The position numbers and the translations under genes were made by a program. From positions 1-54,412 of the forward strand of contig NZ_CP109138.1 of the NCBI RefSeq assembly GCF_035918095.1: a DNA stretch of 54,412 nt, written 5' to 3'. This DNA comes from Streptomyces sp. NBC_01750 (lineage in GTDB: Bacteria; Actinomycetota; Actinomycetes; Streptomycetales; Streptomycetaceae). Within the stretch, counting starts at the first letter, position 1, and the number at the start of each line of letters is the position of its first letter. Under the pieces are notes generated by a model, which was not told the origin of the DNA, searched no databases, and saw only the letters and a program-made list of their open reading frames with translations. Positions 1 to 7,422 of the stretch are shown piece after piece.

Positions 1-63
1 GAGTGATTTTCGGCGGCGGCGGCCGATTCCGCCGCGCGCTTCGCGCGCCGGCGCCGGGCTGAG

Positions 64-79
64 CCCCATGCACATGGGG
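64..79. repeat. CCCCATGCACATGGGG palindrome, copy 1
   Basis: Perfect 16-bp dyad, followed by GAAACCC. It is identical to copy 3 at 1043-1058 read on the other strand and differs from copy 2 at 144-159 by one base. It probably serves as an operator for a minus-strand gene that would begin left of the window. Confidence 0.6.
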
Positions 80-137
80 AAACCCGACCGCCCACGCCAC
101 CCCGGGGGCCGCGCTCGCGCGGCCGGTCCGGGCGAGG

Positions 138-1028
138 TCAATGCCCCATGCGCATGGGGGAAACCCCACTCTCGGCGGGCTCGGCCGCGCGGGGCTCGGG
201 GAGGGTGACGGCGGGTTCGTCGGCGGGCGGCTCGGGTACCGCATCGTCGCCGGGCTCGACCTCGACGACGTCCTCCTGGTCCTCCTCGCCGGGGAGGACG
301 AACGGCTGCGCGCACAGTCCGCAGATGATCGGTCCCTCCGCCAGGACCTTCGGCGTGACGGGGAACGCCCGCGGATCGGGCTTGCACCCGCACTCGACCT
401 TGACCCGCTTGCCGTTGGTCGAGCCGGGAGGCTCCGGCGGGGCCGGCGGCTCCTCGACGGCGGCCTCCTGGTCGGCGCCGAGCCCGGGGAGGGCGGCTCC
501 GTCGAGCTGGCGGATGATCCCCGCGTACTTCTTGCGGGTCGCGTCGGTGAGGGTGCAATTGGAGAAACCCAACGGCTTCTCACTCTTGCGGGGCGGCTCC
601 AGTCCCACCTCGCGGGCCAGCTGCGCGAACTCCTTGCGGTGCCACCGGGGGTCACCCTTGGAGGTGTCCTGGATACGTCGAACATGGGCGATGGCGTGAG
701 CCGCCTCATGCAGCTCCGTCTTGAGGATCTCCTCGCCCCCGTCGCGGATCGTCTCCCCAGCCACGAACAGCTCGGCCAGCCGCTGTTCCGCCTCGGCCAC
801 GGCCCACCGGTCGGCCCAGTGGTGGCCCCGGGTCGGGTAGTGCCGACGGCGGGGTGCGTCGGTGCTCTGCCGGGGCTTCTCTGTCTGCCTGCGCGGGATT
901 CCGGTTCCGCTGATGAACAGGACCGGTGGCACGTCGGGGTGGTTCTTCTGGATCGCGGCCCAGCACTTCTCCAGCGCGGCAATCAGCCGGGTGCCCTCGC
1001 GGCCCGGGTCGGTCTTCGGGTCGGTCAT
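138..1028 (-). CDS. SprT-like zinc metalloprotease-domain protein
   Basis: A 296-residue protein with a HEAAH motif near residues 107-111, preceded and followed by helical sequence as in SprT/Spartan-like metalloproteases. A C-terminal cysteine cluster (CGC, then CGLC) could form a zinc ribbon, and the tail is acidic and proline rich. Family knowledge: SprT-like domains occur in DNA-protein-crosslink proteases and in many uncharacterised phage and plasmid proteins. A role in DNA maintenance or conjugation here is inference. The ATG at 1028 is chosen over an upstream ATG because AAGGAG lies seven bases before it. A palindrome (1043-1058) sits directly upstream of that Shine-Dalgarno site and is a likely operator. 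Confidence 0.7.
   Translation of the reverse strand: MTDPKTDPGREGTRLIAALEKCWAAIQKNHPDVPPVLFISGTGIPRRQTEKPRQSTDAPRRRHYPTRGHHWADRWAVAEAEQRLAELFVAGETIRDGGEEILKTELHEAAHAIAHVRRIQDTSKGDPRWHRKEFAQLAREVGLEPPRKSEKPLGFSNCTLTDATRKKYAGIIRQLDGAALPGLGADQEAAVEEPPAPPEPPGSTNGKRVKVECGCKPDPRAFPVTPKVLAEGPIICGLCAQPFVLPGEEDQEDVVEVEPGDDAVPEPPADEPAVTLPEPRAAEPAESGVSPMRMGH
144..159. repeat. CCCCATGCGCATGGGG palindrome, copy 2
   Basis: Perfect 16-bp dyad 80 bp from copy 1. It overlaps the last codons of the SprT-like gene and encodes its terminal PMRMG residues, so the protein end and the DNA site are the same bases. Confidence 0.6.
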
Positions 1029-1042
1029 GCGGTCACTCCTTT

Positions 1043-1058
1043 CCCCATGTGCATGGGG
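1043..1058. promoter_or_regulatory. Palindromic operator candidate upstream of the SprT-like gene
   Basis: Perfect dyad CCCCATGTGCATGGGG ending four bases before the Shine-Dalgarno sequence of the minus-strand SprT-like gene. The position suits a repressor that blocks transcription or translation. The same site occurs at 64-79 and 144-159. Confidence 0.55.
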
Positions 1059-1104
1059 TTTGATCAACGGGCGGGCGGCGGTGCCAACTGTTACCGGGGG
1101 AGGG

Positions 1105-1620
1105 TCAGAAGAGGGTGTCCTGGGAGGCGCCCGAGGGGTTACCCGCTGCTATCGCGGCAGCGATAGCAGCCTCAATGTCGGCGCCGGTCGCCTGGGCGGT
1201 GAGGATCGCGTCGCGGATGGCGACGGCGCGTCCGTCCGGGCCGCGCACGTCGCCGAGGGCGTGCCCGGCCCGGTGGCTGCGGGCGTAGTAGTCGCGGATG
1301 TTGTCGAGCCGTGCGCCGGATACCCAGTGGGCGGGGAGCTGGCAGCTGGACTCGTCGCATGCGTGGCGGACGACGGCGCCGGCTGCCAGGGCCTGGGCGC
1401 CGTTGGCGATGACGAACCCGAGGACGTGCGCGGTGACCACGCGAGAGGTGCCGGTCTTCCTCGACCCGGCGCGGAGCTTGCCGTGGCCGGAGCTGCTGAT
1501 CGCTCCGAGGAAGTAGGCGCACTGGTCCGGGCCGCGGTCGTAGAGCTTGGCCCGGTAGCGCTCGACCGTCGCGGCGTCGGCCGCCAGGAGTGCCCATGGC
1601 ACGGGCTCGGGCTCTGCCAT
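1105..1620 (-). CDS. HNH-endonuclease-like protein
   Basis: A 171-residue protein. Around residues 85-120 it has RHACDE, a second cysteine (SSC), then LPAHWV and LDNIRDYYARSHRAGH. This order (R-H-x-C-D ... C-x-x-P-x-H-W ... D-N) matches the phage/plasmid HNH endonuclease fold. The first half resembles the DNA-binding or accessory part of such nucleases (YFLGAISSSGHGKL). The start has AAGGAGG five bases before ATG. It lies 60 bp from the next minus-strand gene and may be the promoter-distal member of the 3264-1105 group. Its target is unknown; homing, phage-type processing or defence are all possible. Confidence 0.65.
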   Translation of the reverse strand: MAEPEPVPWALLAADAATVERYRAKLYDRGPDQCAYFLGAISSSGHGKLRAGSRKTGTSRVVTAHVLGFVIANGAQALAAGAVVRHACDESSCQLPAHWVSGARLDNIRDYYARSHRAGHALGDVRGPDGRAVAIRDAILTAQATGADIEAAIAAAIAAGNPSGASQDTLF

Positions 1621-1679
1621 CAGTTCCTCCTTGTCGTCGTCCTGGTGCTCGTCGTCGTTTCAGCCCTGGGCGGGCGGGG

Positions 1680-2081
1680 TCACCATTCCCAGTGGTCGTA
1701 CTCCTGACGCACGTGCGGCCTGGCCGAGGGGTCCCACTCGATCGAACTGGGGCCGTGCGGGCCGACGTGGGTGTCGTGCTCGCGGTCGAACCGGGCCAGG
1801 TTCTGGGAGAGCTGTACGGCGTCGGTGAGGAACTCCTCGACCTCCGGGTGTGCGAGTGACAGCCGGTCCGCCAGGGCCGCGCGCCGGAGCAGGTAGAGGC
1901 GTCCGGCGTGCTCGTCGGGCTCGTACGGCTCGCCGTGTGCGGACGCGTCTGCGGCCTCGGCCTGCAGCCGGGTGGCGATCCGCGTGAGTGCGAGGAGTTC
2001 CTCGACCATGTCCGGGGCTCCCATGTACGCGACCTCGGGCGACGGTGCGTTGAACCCCTCGCCGGTGATCGGGTCAGGCAT
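1680..2081 (-). CDS. Hypothetical protein, coupled to the HTH gene
   Basis: A 133-residue acidic, mostly helical protein that I do not recognise. Its ATG overlaps the end of the upstream helix-turn-helix gene by 8 bp, which suggests translational coupling and a shared function. No membrane segment, signal peptide or metal-binding motif is visible. The C-terminus is rich in His, Trp and Asp. Confidence 0.55.
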   Translation of the reverse strand: MPDPITGEGFNAPSPEVAYMGAPDMVEELLALTRIATRLQAEAADASAHGEPYEPDEHAGRLYLLRRAALADRLSLAHPEVEEFLTDAVQLSQNLARFDREHDTHVGPHGPSSIEWDPSARPHVRQEYDHWEW

Positions 2082-3264
2082 CGACGGTCTCCTCGTCCTT
2101 GTCGAGAGGCTCGCGCAGCTTGCTGACGGCCTGGCGGCTCATGTGGGCCAGCTTGCCGAGGTCGGTGTCGGTGATCTCGGGGCGGGCCTCCCACGCGAAC
2201 GCCCGGTACAGGCGGGCGTAGACGGCTGCGCGGTGACTCTTCACCTCGGCTTCGGCTGCTGCGCGGGCCTCGCCGTACGTCGCCAGTTCGTCGAGGACCT
2301 CCTTGCGGAGCTGCGTCCGGCGGTCGTGCGCCACGTACTTGGTGTTGTCGAGCAGCACGATGCCCTGGGCGTCCGCGGCCGCGCTGGCCTTCTCCGGGAC
2401 GGCTTCCAGCTCGGCGTCGGTGGTGTCGGCGGTGATGAGCGCGGGGTGGGTGGCGAGCCAGACGGCGGCGCTCAGCGTCGGGCGGCCGGCGGCGGCCTTG
2501 CGGCGGTGTTCGTACAGCCACGCGCGGGTGCCGACGAGCGAAGCGCGGTGGGCGTCGGGGTCGATGCCGAGGCCCTCGGCAATGGCGGGGTTGTGGTGCA
2601 GTCCGCACCGGTTGAGGTGCTCGGCCTCCTCGTCGAGCTGCATATCGTCGAGGGTGGCCCAGCTGTCGCGGACGAGTTCGGGGAAGACCGAGACGGCCTC
2701 GGCCATGTTCACGAGCTCGGGGCGGCGGCCCTTCGGCGGGTGTTGGTGGCGGGTGCAAGCGGCCTGGATGTCCATGCCCGCGCTGGCGGCCTCGGCGCTC
2801 CAGTCGTACGCGTTGGTGCCGGGCACGGGCTGCAGGTTCCGCAGCAGGGCATCGGCGAGCGGGGCGACCTGGCGGGCGAACTCGTTGCCCTCCTCGAGGG
2901 TGAGGAACGGGCGCTCGGCGACGTTGTGATGCGAGTCGATTGTCCAGTGCAGGATGTCGGCGACGCGGAGCCAGTGGAACGGGGACCACACGCCCTCGGA
3001 GGGCGGGAAGTGGTCGTCCTTGTTCGGGTTGCGGCGGACGCTCCAGTCGCTGCAGTGGAAGTAGAACTCCCCGGTGCGGACGTGCAGCACGAGCTTCTGG
3101 TAGTGCCCGGCGCTGGCGTGGATGCTGCCCTCGGCGTACCGGCCCTCGCTGTCGAGGTAGCGGCGGGCCTTCTCCGCGTCGGGCATCGGCGGCGCCTGGT
3201 CGGGGGTGGTCTCGCGGACAGTGAGCTGGGGCGGCATGGCGACAGTTTCCTGAGTCTTCGTCAT
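2074..3264 (-). CDS. Helix-turn-helix protein, plasmid regulator or accessory replication protein
   Basis: A 396-residue protein. The last ~40 residues contain a clear helix-turn-helix pattern (DLGKLAHMSRQAVSKLREPL), and the larger N-terminal part is unrecognised. I choose the ATG at 3264, although an in-frame ATG exists at 3300, because the upstream start would overlap the dyads GCAACCAGGTTGC and CTAGTTGACTAG (3302-3313) that look like control sites. The gene heads a minus-strand group continuing to the 133-residue gene and possibly the HNH gene. The operator is the same type as that upstream of the GntR gene at 29501-30268, so control by that regulator is likely. The name is based only on the HTH. 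Confidence 0.6.
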   Translation of the reverse strand: MTKTQETVAMPPQLTVRETTPDQAPPMPDAEKARRYLDSEGRYAEGSIHASAGHYQKLVLHVRTGEFYFHCSDWSVRRNPNKDDHFPPSEGVWSPFHWLRVADILHWTIDSHHNVAERPFLTLEEGNEFARQVAPLADALLRNLQPVPGTNAYDWSAEAASAGMDIQAACTRHQHPPKGRRPELVNMAEAVSVFPELVRDSWATLDDMQLDEEAEHLNRCGLHHNPAIAEGLGIDPDAHRASLVGTRAWLYEHRRKAAAGRPTLSAAVWLATHPALITADTTDAELEAVPEKASAAADAQGIVLLDNTKYVAHDRRTQLRKEVLDELATYGEARAAAEAEVKSHRAAVYARLYRAFAWEARPEITDTDLGKLAHMSRQAVSKLREPLDKDEETVDA

Positions 3265-3301
3265 GCAACCAGGTTGCGCCGCACTGTGACTGTGCGTCAA
3301 C

Positions 3302-3313
3302 CTAGTTGACTAG
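3302..3313. promoter_or_regulatory. CTAGTTGACTAG operator candidate
   Basis: Perfect 5-bp half sites CTAGT/ACTAG around a 2-bp centre, 38 bp upstream of the HTH gene start. It has the same form as sites at 28403-28414 and 30332-30343, and resembles GntR-family operators. Confidence 0.6.
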
Positions 3314-3344
3314 ATTGGCGGAACTCCGACTCTCTGGCTGGTTC

Positions 3345-4523
3345 CTACTTCTTCCGGCCCTGCAGCTCCTGCAGCTCGCGCGCGGTCTCGCGGGTCTTCT
3401 CCTCGGCGTCCCTGGCGCGGGTCTCCGTCTTGCGGATCTCCTCGTACAGCTCGCCGGTCTTCGTCTCCAGTGCGGTGATCCGGGCGGCCCTGCTCTCGGC
3501 CTCCTTGCGCATCCTCTCCAGCTCACCGCGCAGCTCCTTGGCAACGGACTGGGCGGCATCCACCTTGGCCTGCGCGTCGGTGGCGGCGCGGCGGGCGGCT
3601 TCCTCGGCGTCGTGCTGCGCGGCCTGGGCGACGCGGACACTTTCGCGGGCCTTCTCGGCGACGTCGGCGGCTTCGACCCTGACGCGCTCGGCGGCGGCCT
3701 TCCCCTGGGCGACGGTCTCCCGCATCTCCTCAACCTGGGCCAGGGCGTCGCGCTGGGCCTTGCCGGCCGCTTCCTCGGCTACGCGGACCCGTTCGGCGGC
3801 GGCTTCCTCGACCTGGGCGACCCGCCGCTCGACTTCGGCCTGCGTCTGCTCGACGAACTCGGCGGCCTCGCGCTGGGCGGTCTCGACGGCCCGCTCCGCC
3901 TCGGCGGTGATGCGCGCGGTCTCCTGCTCGAACCGGGTGGTGGCCTCGTCGAGTTCACGCACGGCTAGCTCGGTGGCCTCCTCCGCGGCGGCCTGTCCCG
4001 TTGCGGCAGCCTTCGCGGCCTCCTCGGCGTTGATGCGCTTGCTGCGCTCGGTGTTGGCCCGCTCGTTGGCCTGGGCGATGGAGGTCTCCGCGCGGGACTC
4101 GGCGGCGAGCATCTGCGCCTCGGCGGCCTCCGGGTCGGTGATGGTCTGCAGCAGGCCGACGTAGCGCTCCAGCTCGTCGCGCAGCTCCTCCACCTTCGTG
4201 AGGACGTTCTCGCGTACGAGCACGGAGTCCGCGGCCGCGCTGGTGACGATCCGGTCGGTCTCCGGCTCCTCGGCCTGGCGACCACCGGCGGCAGCGCCGG
4301 CCTTCTTCGACTTCCTCGCCCGCCACGCGGTCAGCGCCGTGTGGTCGGGCCGGTCGCAGTACTTCGGCGCCGGGCCGGGCGCGCTGGGGTCCGTCTTGGC
4401 CTCCGGCGGGTTCCCGCATCCGGGGAACCCGCACCGCGGCGCCTCCTCGGTCTCGACGGCGCCGTTCTGCTCGGTCTGCTGCTCGCTCGATACCGACTCG
4501 GGGAGACCTTCGATCCGCCGCAT
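3345..4523 (-). CDS. Coiled-coil KfrA-like plasmid protein
   Basis: A 392-residue protein. Residues ~30-60 contain a small Cys/His cluster (CGFPGCGN ... YCDRPDH) followed by a basic stretch (WRARKSKK), likely zinc- and DNA-binding. From about residue 105 to the end it is an almost unbroken Ala/Glu/Arg coiled coil. This layout resembles KfrA, a plasmid DNA-binding coiled-coil protein linked to partition, but sequence homology is not shown. The ATG at 4523 has AAGGAG five bases upstream. The upstream DNA (4569-4619) carries repeated CATCGCAT units and a 12-bp inverted repeat, as expected for an autoregulating operator or centromere-like site. Confidence 0.6.
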   Translation of the reverse strand: MRRIEGLPESVSSEQQTEQNGAVETEEAPRCGFPGCGNPPEAKTDPSAPGPAPKYCDRPDHTALTAWRARKSKKAGAAAGGRQAEEPETDRIVTSAAADSVLVRENVLTKVEELRDELERYVGLLQTITDPEAAEAQMLAAESRAETSIAQANERANTERSKRINAEEAAKAAATGQAAAEEATELAVRELDEATTRFEQETARITAEAERAVETAQREAAEFVEQTQAEVERRVAQVEEAAAERVRVAEEAAGKAQRDALAQVEEMRETVAQGKAAAERVRVEAADVAEKARESVRVAQAAQHDAEEAARRAATDAQAKVDAAQSVAKELRGELERMRKEAESRAARITALETKTGELYEEIRKTETRARDAEEKTRETARELQELQGRKK

Positions 4524-4568
4524 GCCCGCTCCTTGGTCCGTGCCGTCCTTGGAACTCGATTCTATCAC

Positions 4569-4619
4569 ATCGCATTGCATCGCATCTCATCGCGGCGACG
4601 TAATGAAATGAGATGCGAT
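4569..4619. repeat. CATCGCAT short repeats with inverted repeat
   Basis: Overlapping CATCGCAT/GCATCGCAT units at 4569-4590, then an exact inverted repeat: ATCGCATCTCAT at 4579-4590 and ATGAGATGCGAT at 4608-4619. It lies 46-96 bp upstream of the coiled-coil gene and is unlike the surrounding GC-rich DNA. Confidence 0.6.
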
Positions 4620-5059
4620 CGAGGTACTCTCGGCGGGTGCGCTCGCCGACCGTGGCGAGCGCTCGGCAGGAAGGCGACGACGGCCCTGGGCGGTGGTTCC
4701 GCGCGGCGGGAAGCGACCACCGACGACACGCTCCTCGGCCACGACGAGACCCGGGCCGACGCGGAGCGACCCCACCGGGCTCGGCCACCGCGCGGCAGCA
4801 ACTGCTCCCCCTCAGCCACGGCCGGACGGTGCGGTCTCCTCACGCGGCCGCGGTCGTGACGGCGGGAGTACGGCGGTCGGCCCAGCTGTGCGCGGCGGAC
4901 GCCTGGCCGGGCGCAAGCGGCCACCCCTCCCCTCGCTGCCTGCCGTCTTTTGGCACCCCGTCCCGGCTGCAGACGGCAGCGCTCGCGGCTACGCGTGCCA
5001 TGTGACGGTTGCCGGTCTGTCCGACCTCGGCTGTACGGCTGTGCCGCGCCAACGACAAA
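4620..5059. other. Gene-poor stretch, no gene supported
   Basis: About 440 bp of GC-rich DNA between the KfrA-like operator and the terminator of the toxin-antitoxin pair. Short open frames exist on both strands but none has a Shine-Dalgarno site or recognisable product. Confidence 0.4.
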
Positions 5060-5086
5060 GCCCCGGCTGCAGATTGCAGCTGGGGC
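5060..5086 (-). terminator. Terminator hairpin after the toxin gene
   Basis: Stem GCCCCGGCTGCA / TGCAGCTGGGGC with one mismatch and a 3-base loop. It lies 17 bp past the stop codon of the toxin gene on the minus strand and ends in a TTTG run on that strand. Confidence 0.6.
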
Positions 5087-5103
5087 CCGGTGGCCGGTCT
5101 CGT

Positions 5104-5460
5104 CTAGCGGTCGGTGGCCTTGGGGTGTCCGGTCGAAGCGCGGTCGATCCAGACGGTGCGCCGGTCGACGTCGAGCAGGTACCAGATACGGCCGCCGGCG
5201 GTGACTTCGATCTGCCAGCGGTCCATCGTCTCGCCGCGGTGGGTGCCGCGGGCCAGCTCGCCCTTGAGCCGGTGGTGGCGGTCGGTGCGGGTGGCCGGGG
5301 CCGGGTCGGTCCGCATGGTGATCCAGGCGGTGCGGGTATTGCTCGCGGCCTGCGCGCCCAGCTGCTCCCAGCCCTTGGCGGCCTCGCCGTTGGCGAATCG
5401 GATGTCCCACTCGTCCGCGGCGGGCGGCGGTGCTGCGCGGTCTCCGCGCTTGGGGCTCAT
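5104..5460 (-). CDS. RelE-like toxin of a type II toxin-antitoxin pair
   Basis: A 118-residue basic protein. The last 60 residues (RHHRLKGEL ... WQIEVTAGGRIWYLLD ... GHPKATD) match a RelE/ParE-like family that I recall from actinomycetes; such toxins usually cleave mRNA at the ribosome. The start ATG overlaps the stop of the upstream antitoxin gene by 4 bp (ATGA), the usual layout of such pairs. Likely role: plasmid maintenance by killing plasmid-free cells. Activity is inferred from family and context only. Confidence 0.65.
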   Translation of the reverse strand: MSPKRGDRAAPPPAADEWDIRFANGEAAKGWEQLGAQAASNTRTAWITMRTDPAPATRTDRHHRLKGELARGTHRGETMDRWQIEVTAGGRIWYLLDVDRRTVWIDRASTGHPKATDR

Positions 5461-5927
5461 GCGGCCGCGCCGGGCTCCGGCACGGGGCCGAAGTCCTCGC
5501 CGGAGTCGGTGGTCAGCGCGGCGTACAGCTCGGGGTCGGCGTGCACCTCGGCGGTGTGCCGCCACTCGGTGATGAGCTGGGCGACGGCCGAGTTGTTGTC
5601 CAGCTCGGTCGCAGCGCCCAGGGCGTCGACCAGCTCGACGGAGAACTCGCGCACGTCGTGCGCGGGGAGGTAGCGCACCCACGGGAAGGTGGCGGGCAGC
5701 ACGTCCAGCACCAGGGTGCGGCCTGCCGGCGTGCGCATCATCTCCACAAACATGCGGCTGGTCGCGCCCATCACCTCCTGGTCCTGCTCGGCCCGCGCGG
5801 CCGTCGTCAGCACCAGGTCCTCGTCGTCTCGACGCCGGAGGAGCATCCGGCGGGCCCCCCGGAGTGCGGCCAGCGTCGCCTTCGGCTTGTTCAACAGCTC
5901 TGACAGGTTCCTCTCCATCACGGTCAT
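5457..5927 (-). CDS. Phd/YefM-like antitoxin
   Basis: A 156-residue protein. The N-terminus (MERNLSELLNKPKATL, then RRRDDEDLVLTTAAR) has the pattern of Phd/YefM-type antitoxins, in which the N-terminal domain binds the operator and the C-terminus neutralises the toxin. It is longer than typical Phd proteins (~80-90 residues), with a helical C-terminal half. Two starts are possible: ATG at 5927 or ATG at 5918. Neither has a clear Shine-Dalgarno site, so a leaderless transcript is possible. A degenerate CTAGTnnACTAG-like site lies 10-22 bp upstream. Confidence 0.6.
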   Translation of the reverse strand: MTVMERNLSELLNKPKATLAALRGARRMLLRRRDDEDLVLTTAARAEQDQEVMGATSRMFVEMMRTPAGRTLVLDVLPATFPWVRYLPAHDVREFSVELVDALGAATELDNNSAVAQLITEWRHTAEVHADPELYAALTTDSGEDFGPVPEPGAAA

Positions 5928-5936
5928 GAGTTGAAG

Positions 5937-5949
5937 CTTAGTTGACAAG
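5937..5949. promoter_or_regulatory. Degenerate CTAGTnnACTAG-like site
   Basis: CTTAGTTGACAAG, close to the palindrome found upstream of the GntR gene, immediately upstream of the antitoxin start. Each half site has a mismatch, so binding is less certain than at the perfect sites. Confidence 0.4.
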
Positions 5950-6049
5950 TCTGCCGCATGGGAGGTTGTTTCTGCGGTCGGCTCCCGGCCGGGGCGTGAT
6001 GAGCATGCGCTGATCCTGTCAGGAGGGCCGGGCCCCTGGCGAGCCACCG

Positions 6050-6241
6050 TCAGACGAGACGGATGGAGCGCCAGCTCCGGGCACTGCGGCTGATCAGCCC
6101 GTGCCGTTCCAGCCTCCCGAGCTGGTACGCCGTCGAACTCGTGCTGGACAGACCGACCTGCTGACCGCCCTCGCCGTGCTCGGCGATCCACTCGCGGACA
6201 CAGATCAGGATCCGGCGCTGTGTCTCGGTGACCTCGTTCAT
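6050..6241 (-). CDS. Miniature LexA-like DNA-binding protein
   Basis: A 63-residue protein covering only the winged-helix domain of LexA: ETQRRILICVREWIAEHG, then VGLSSTSSTAYQLGRLERHG. Compared with LexA as I know it, about seven residues of the second helix (the region before VGLSSTSS) are missing, and the whole self-cleaving protease domain is absent. It cannot be inactivated by RecA-stimulated cleavage; it might compete with LexA or be a non-functional relic. The ATG overlaps the stop of the upstream gene by 4 bp. A LexA-box-like site lies in the shared promoter region. Confidence 0.65.
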   Translation of the reverse strand: MNEVTETQRRILICVREWIAEHGEGGQQVGLSSTSSTAYQLGRLERHGLISRSARSWRSIRLV

Positions 6242-6477
6242 GCCGTCTCCGTCCAGCCGCGCGCACGCGCGTGGTGCCGCAGCTCCACCCGGGCCGCCGG
6301 CGGTCGGCCCGCCTCGGTCCAGAACGGGTGACCGGCCAAGCTGCACGACAGCAGGATGAGGCGGCGCCGGAGCGCCGTTGTGTCGGCCACGGGGGAGCGG
6401 TGGGCGAGCTCCTCGTATGTGCGGATCCAGTCGCGCTGCACCTGCACCAGGTCGTCGGGGAAGCTGTTTCGCGCCAT
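6238..6477 (-). CDS. Conserved small hypothetical protein upstream of the LexA-like gene
   Basis: A 79-residue protein with FPDDLVQVQRDWIRTYEELA, then TTALRRRLILLSCSLAGHPFW. I recall similar small proteins in Streptomyces genomes without known function. I start at ATG 6477; an in-frame ATG at 6513 would place the start upstream of the SOS-like box (6486-6501) that probably controls the gene. It is translationally coupled to the LexA-like gene (ATGA overlap). DNA-damage control is inferred. Confidence 0.55.
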   Translation of the reverse strand: MARNSFPDDLVQVQRDWIRTYEELAHRSPVADTTALRRRLILLSCSLAGHPFWTEAGRPPAARVELRHHARARGWTETA

Positions 6478-6485
6478 GGCCCGAT

Positions 6486-6501
6486 TGGAGCACGTGTTCG
6501 A
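6486..6501. promoter_or_regulatory. SOS (LexA) box-like site
   Basis: TGGAGCACGTGTTCGA matches the actinobacterial LexA box TCGAAC-N4-GTTCGA with two mismatches, both in the left half. It lies between the divergent LexA-like pair and the Ku gene (start at 6564). Confidence 0.5.
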
Positions 6502-6563
6502 TTTTTGGGGCATGGGGAGACACGCGGGATGCGCCCTGACGGGCAGCGGCTGACTCTGGAGTC

Positions 6564-7334
6564 ATGAGGGCCATCTGGTCCGGCGTGATCCAGTTCGGGA
6601 TGGTCGCGCTGCCCGTCCGGCTGTACGGGGCGACCGAGGAGCACGCCGTGCGACTCCACGAGATTCATGCCGCCGACGGCAGCCGAGTCGAGCACCGGCG
6701 CTTCTGTCGCGCCGAGGGCAGGGAGATCCCGTACGAGGAAGTGGGGCGCGGCTTCGCGATGCCCGACGGCAGCGTGGTGCCGCTCACCGAGGCGGACCTG
6801 GAGCGCCTGCCGCTGCCGACGAAGCACACCTGCGAGGTGCTCGGCTTCGTGCCGGGCGCGGACATCGACCCGATCAGTTTCGCCCGGCCCTACTACGCAG
6901 GCCCGGGAGGTCCGGGCGCCGAGAGGCCGTACGCGCTGCTCGTGGAGGCCCTCGCCCGCACCGGAATGGTCGGCGTGGCCAAGCTCGCCATCAGAAGCCG
7001 GGAGCGCCTGGCACTGCTGCGCCCGCGCCGTGGCGTGCTGGTCGTTCAGACCCTGCTCTGGGAAGACGAGCTGCGTGAACCCGGTGATCTGGCCCCGTCG
7101 GCGCCGGTCACCGACCGGGAGCTGGCGCTGGCCGAAGTGCTGATCAGGGAACTGACGGGTGTCGAGAAGCGCGAGCTGCACGACGAGTACGGACACGCCC
7201 TTGAGCAGCTGATCGCGGCAAAGGCCAGCGGCGACGAGCTGGCCGAGGCGCCGGCGCAGACGGTGCCGGCAGTGGACCTGATGGCCGCCCTGGAAGCGAG
7301 CGTACGAGCGGCGCGCGCCGAACGCGGCGACTGA
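6564..7334 (+). CDS. ku: Ku protein, non-homologous end joining
   Basis: A 256-residue bacterial Ku. The N-terminus MRAIWSGVIQFGMVALPVRL is typical, followed by LHEIH, the conserved RFCRAEGREIPYEEVGRGF region and LPLPTKHTCEVLGFVP. Ku forms a ring on double-strand ends and recruits the ligase LigD; no LigD gene is visible here, so it would have to use the host enzyme. It is slightly shorter than chromosomal actinobacterial Ku, which often carries a lysine-rich tail; here the tail is short. It is divergent from the LexA-like operon across an SOS-like box, which suggests damage induction. Plasmid-borne Ku may help heal or protect ends. Confidence 0.92.
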   Translation: MRAIWSGVIQFGMVALPVRLYGATEEHAVRLHEIHAADGSRVEHRRFCRAEGREIPYEEVGRGFAMPDGSVVPLTEADLERLPLPTKHTCEVLGFVPGADIDPISFARPYYAGPGGPGAERPYALLVEALARTGMVGVAKLAIRSRERLALLRPRRGVLVVQTLLWEDELREPGDLAPSAPVTDRELALAEVLIRELTGVEKRELHDEYGHALEQLIAAKASGDELAEAPAQTVPAVDLMAALEASVRAARAERGD

Positions 7335-7422
7335 AAAATGCGCCCATGACGGCCGCCACCATGGGCGTGATCGTGTGCGTGCTGCGGCCGTGGGGCGAGA
7401 TTCCCCCGGGCGACCCGACCAC

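Noticed and set aside
1..60. GC-rich palindromes as a linear-plasmid telomere
   Set aside because: The window edge is arbitrary and no set of several palindromes or terminal-protein gene is present.
64..159. CCCCATG palindromes as a CRISPR array
   Set aside because: Only three copies with unequal spacing, one in a promoter, no cas genes and no spacer-like units.
1172..3268. Long minus-strand frame of 698 residues across several genes
   Set aside because: Arg/Pro-rich, out of frame with better-supported genes that have Shine-Dalgarno sites and overlaps.
4840..5058. 72-residue minus-strand frame
   Set aside because: No Shine-Dalgarno site or recognisable product, and it ends close to a terminator serving another gene.
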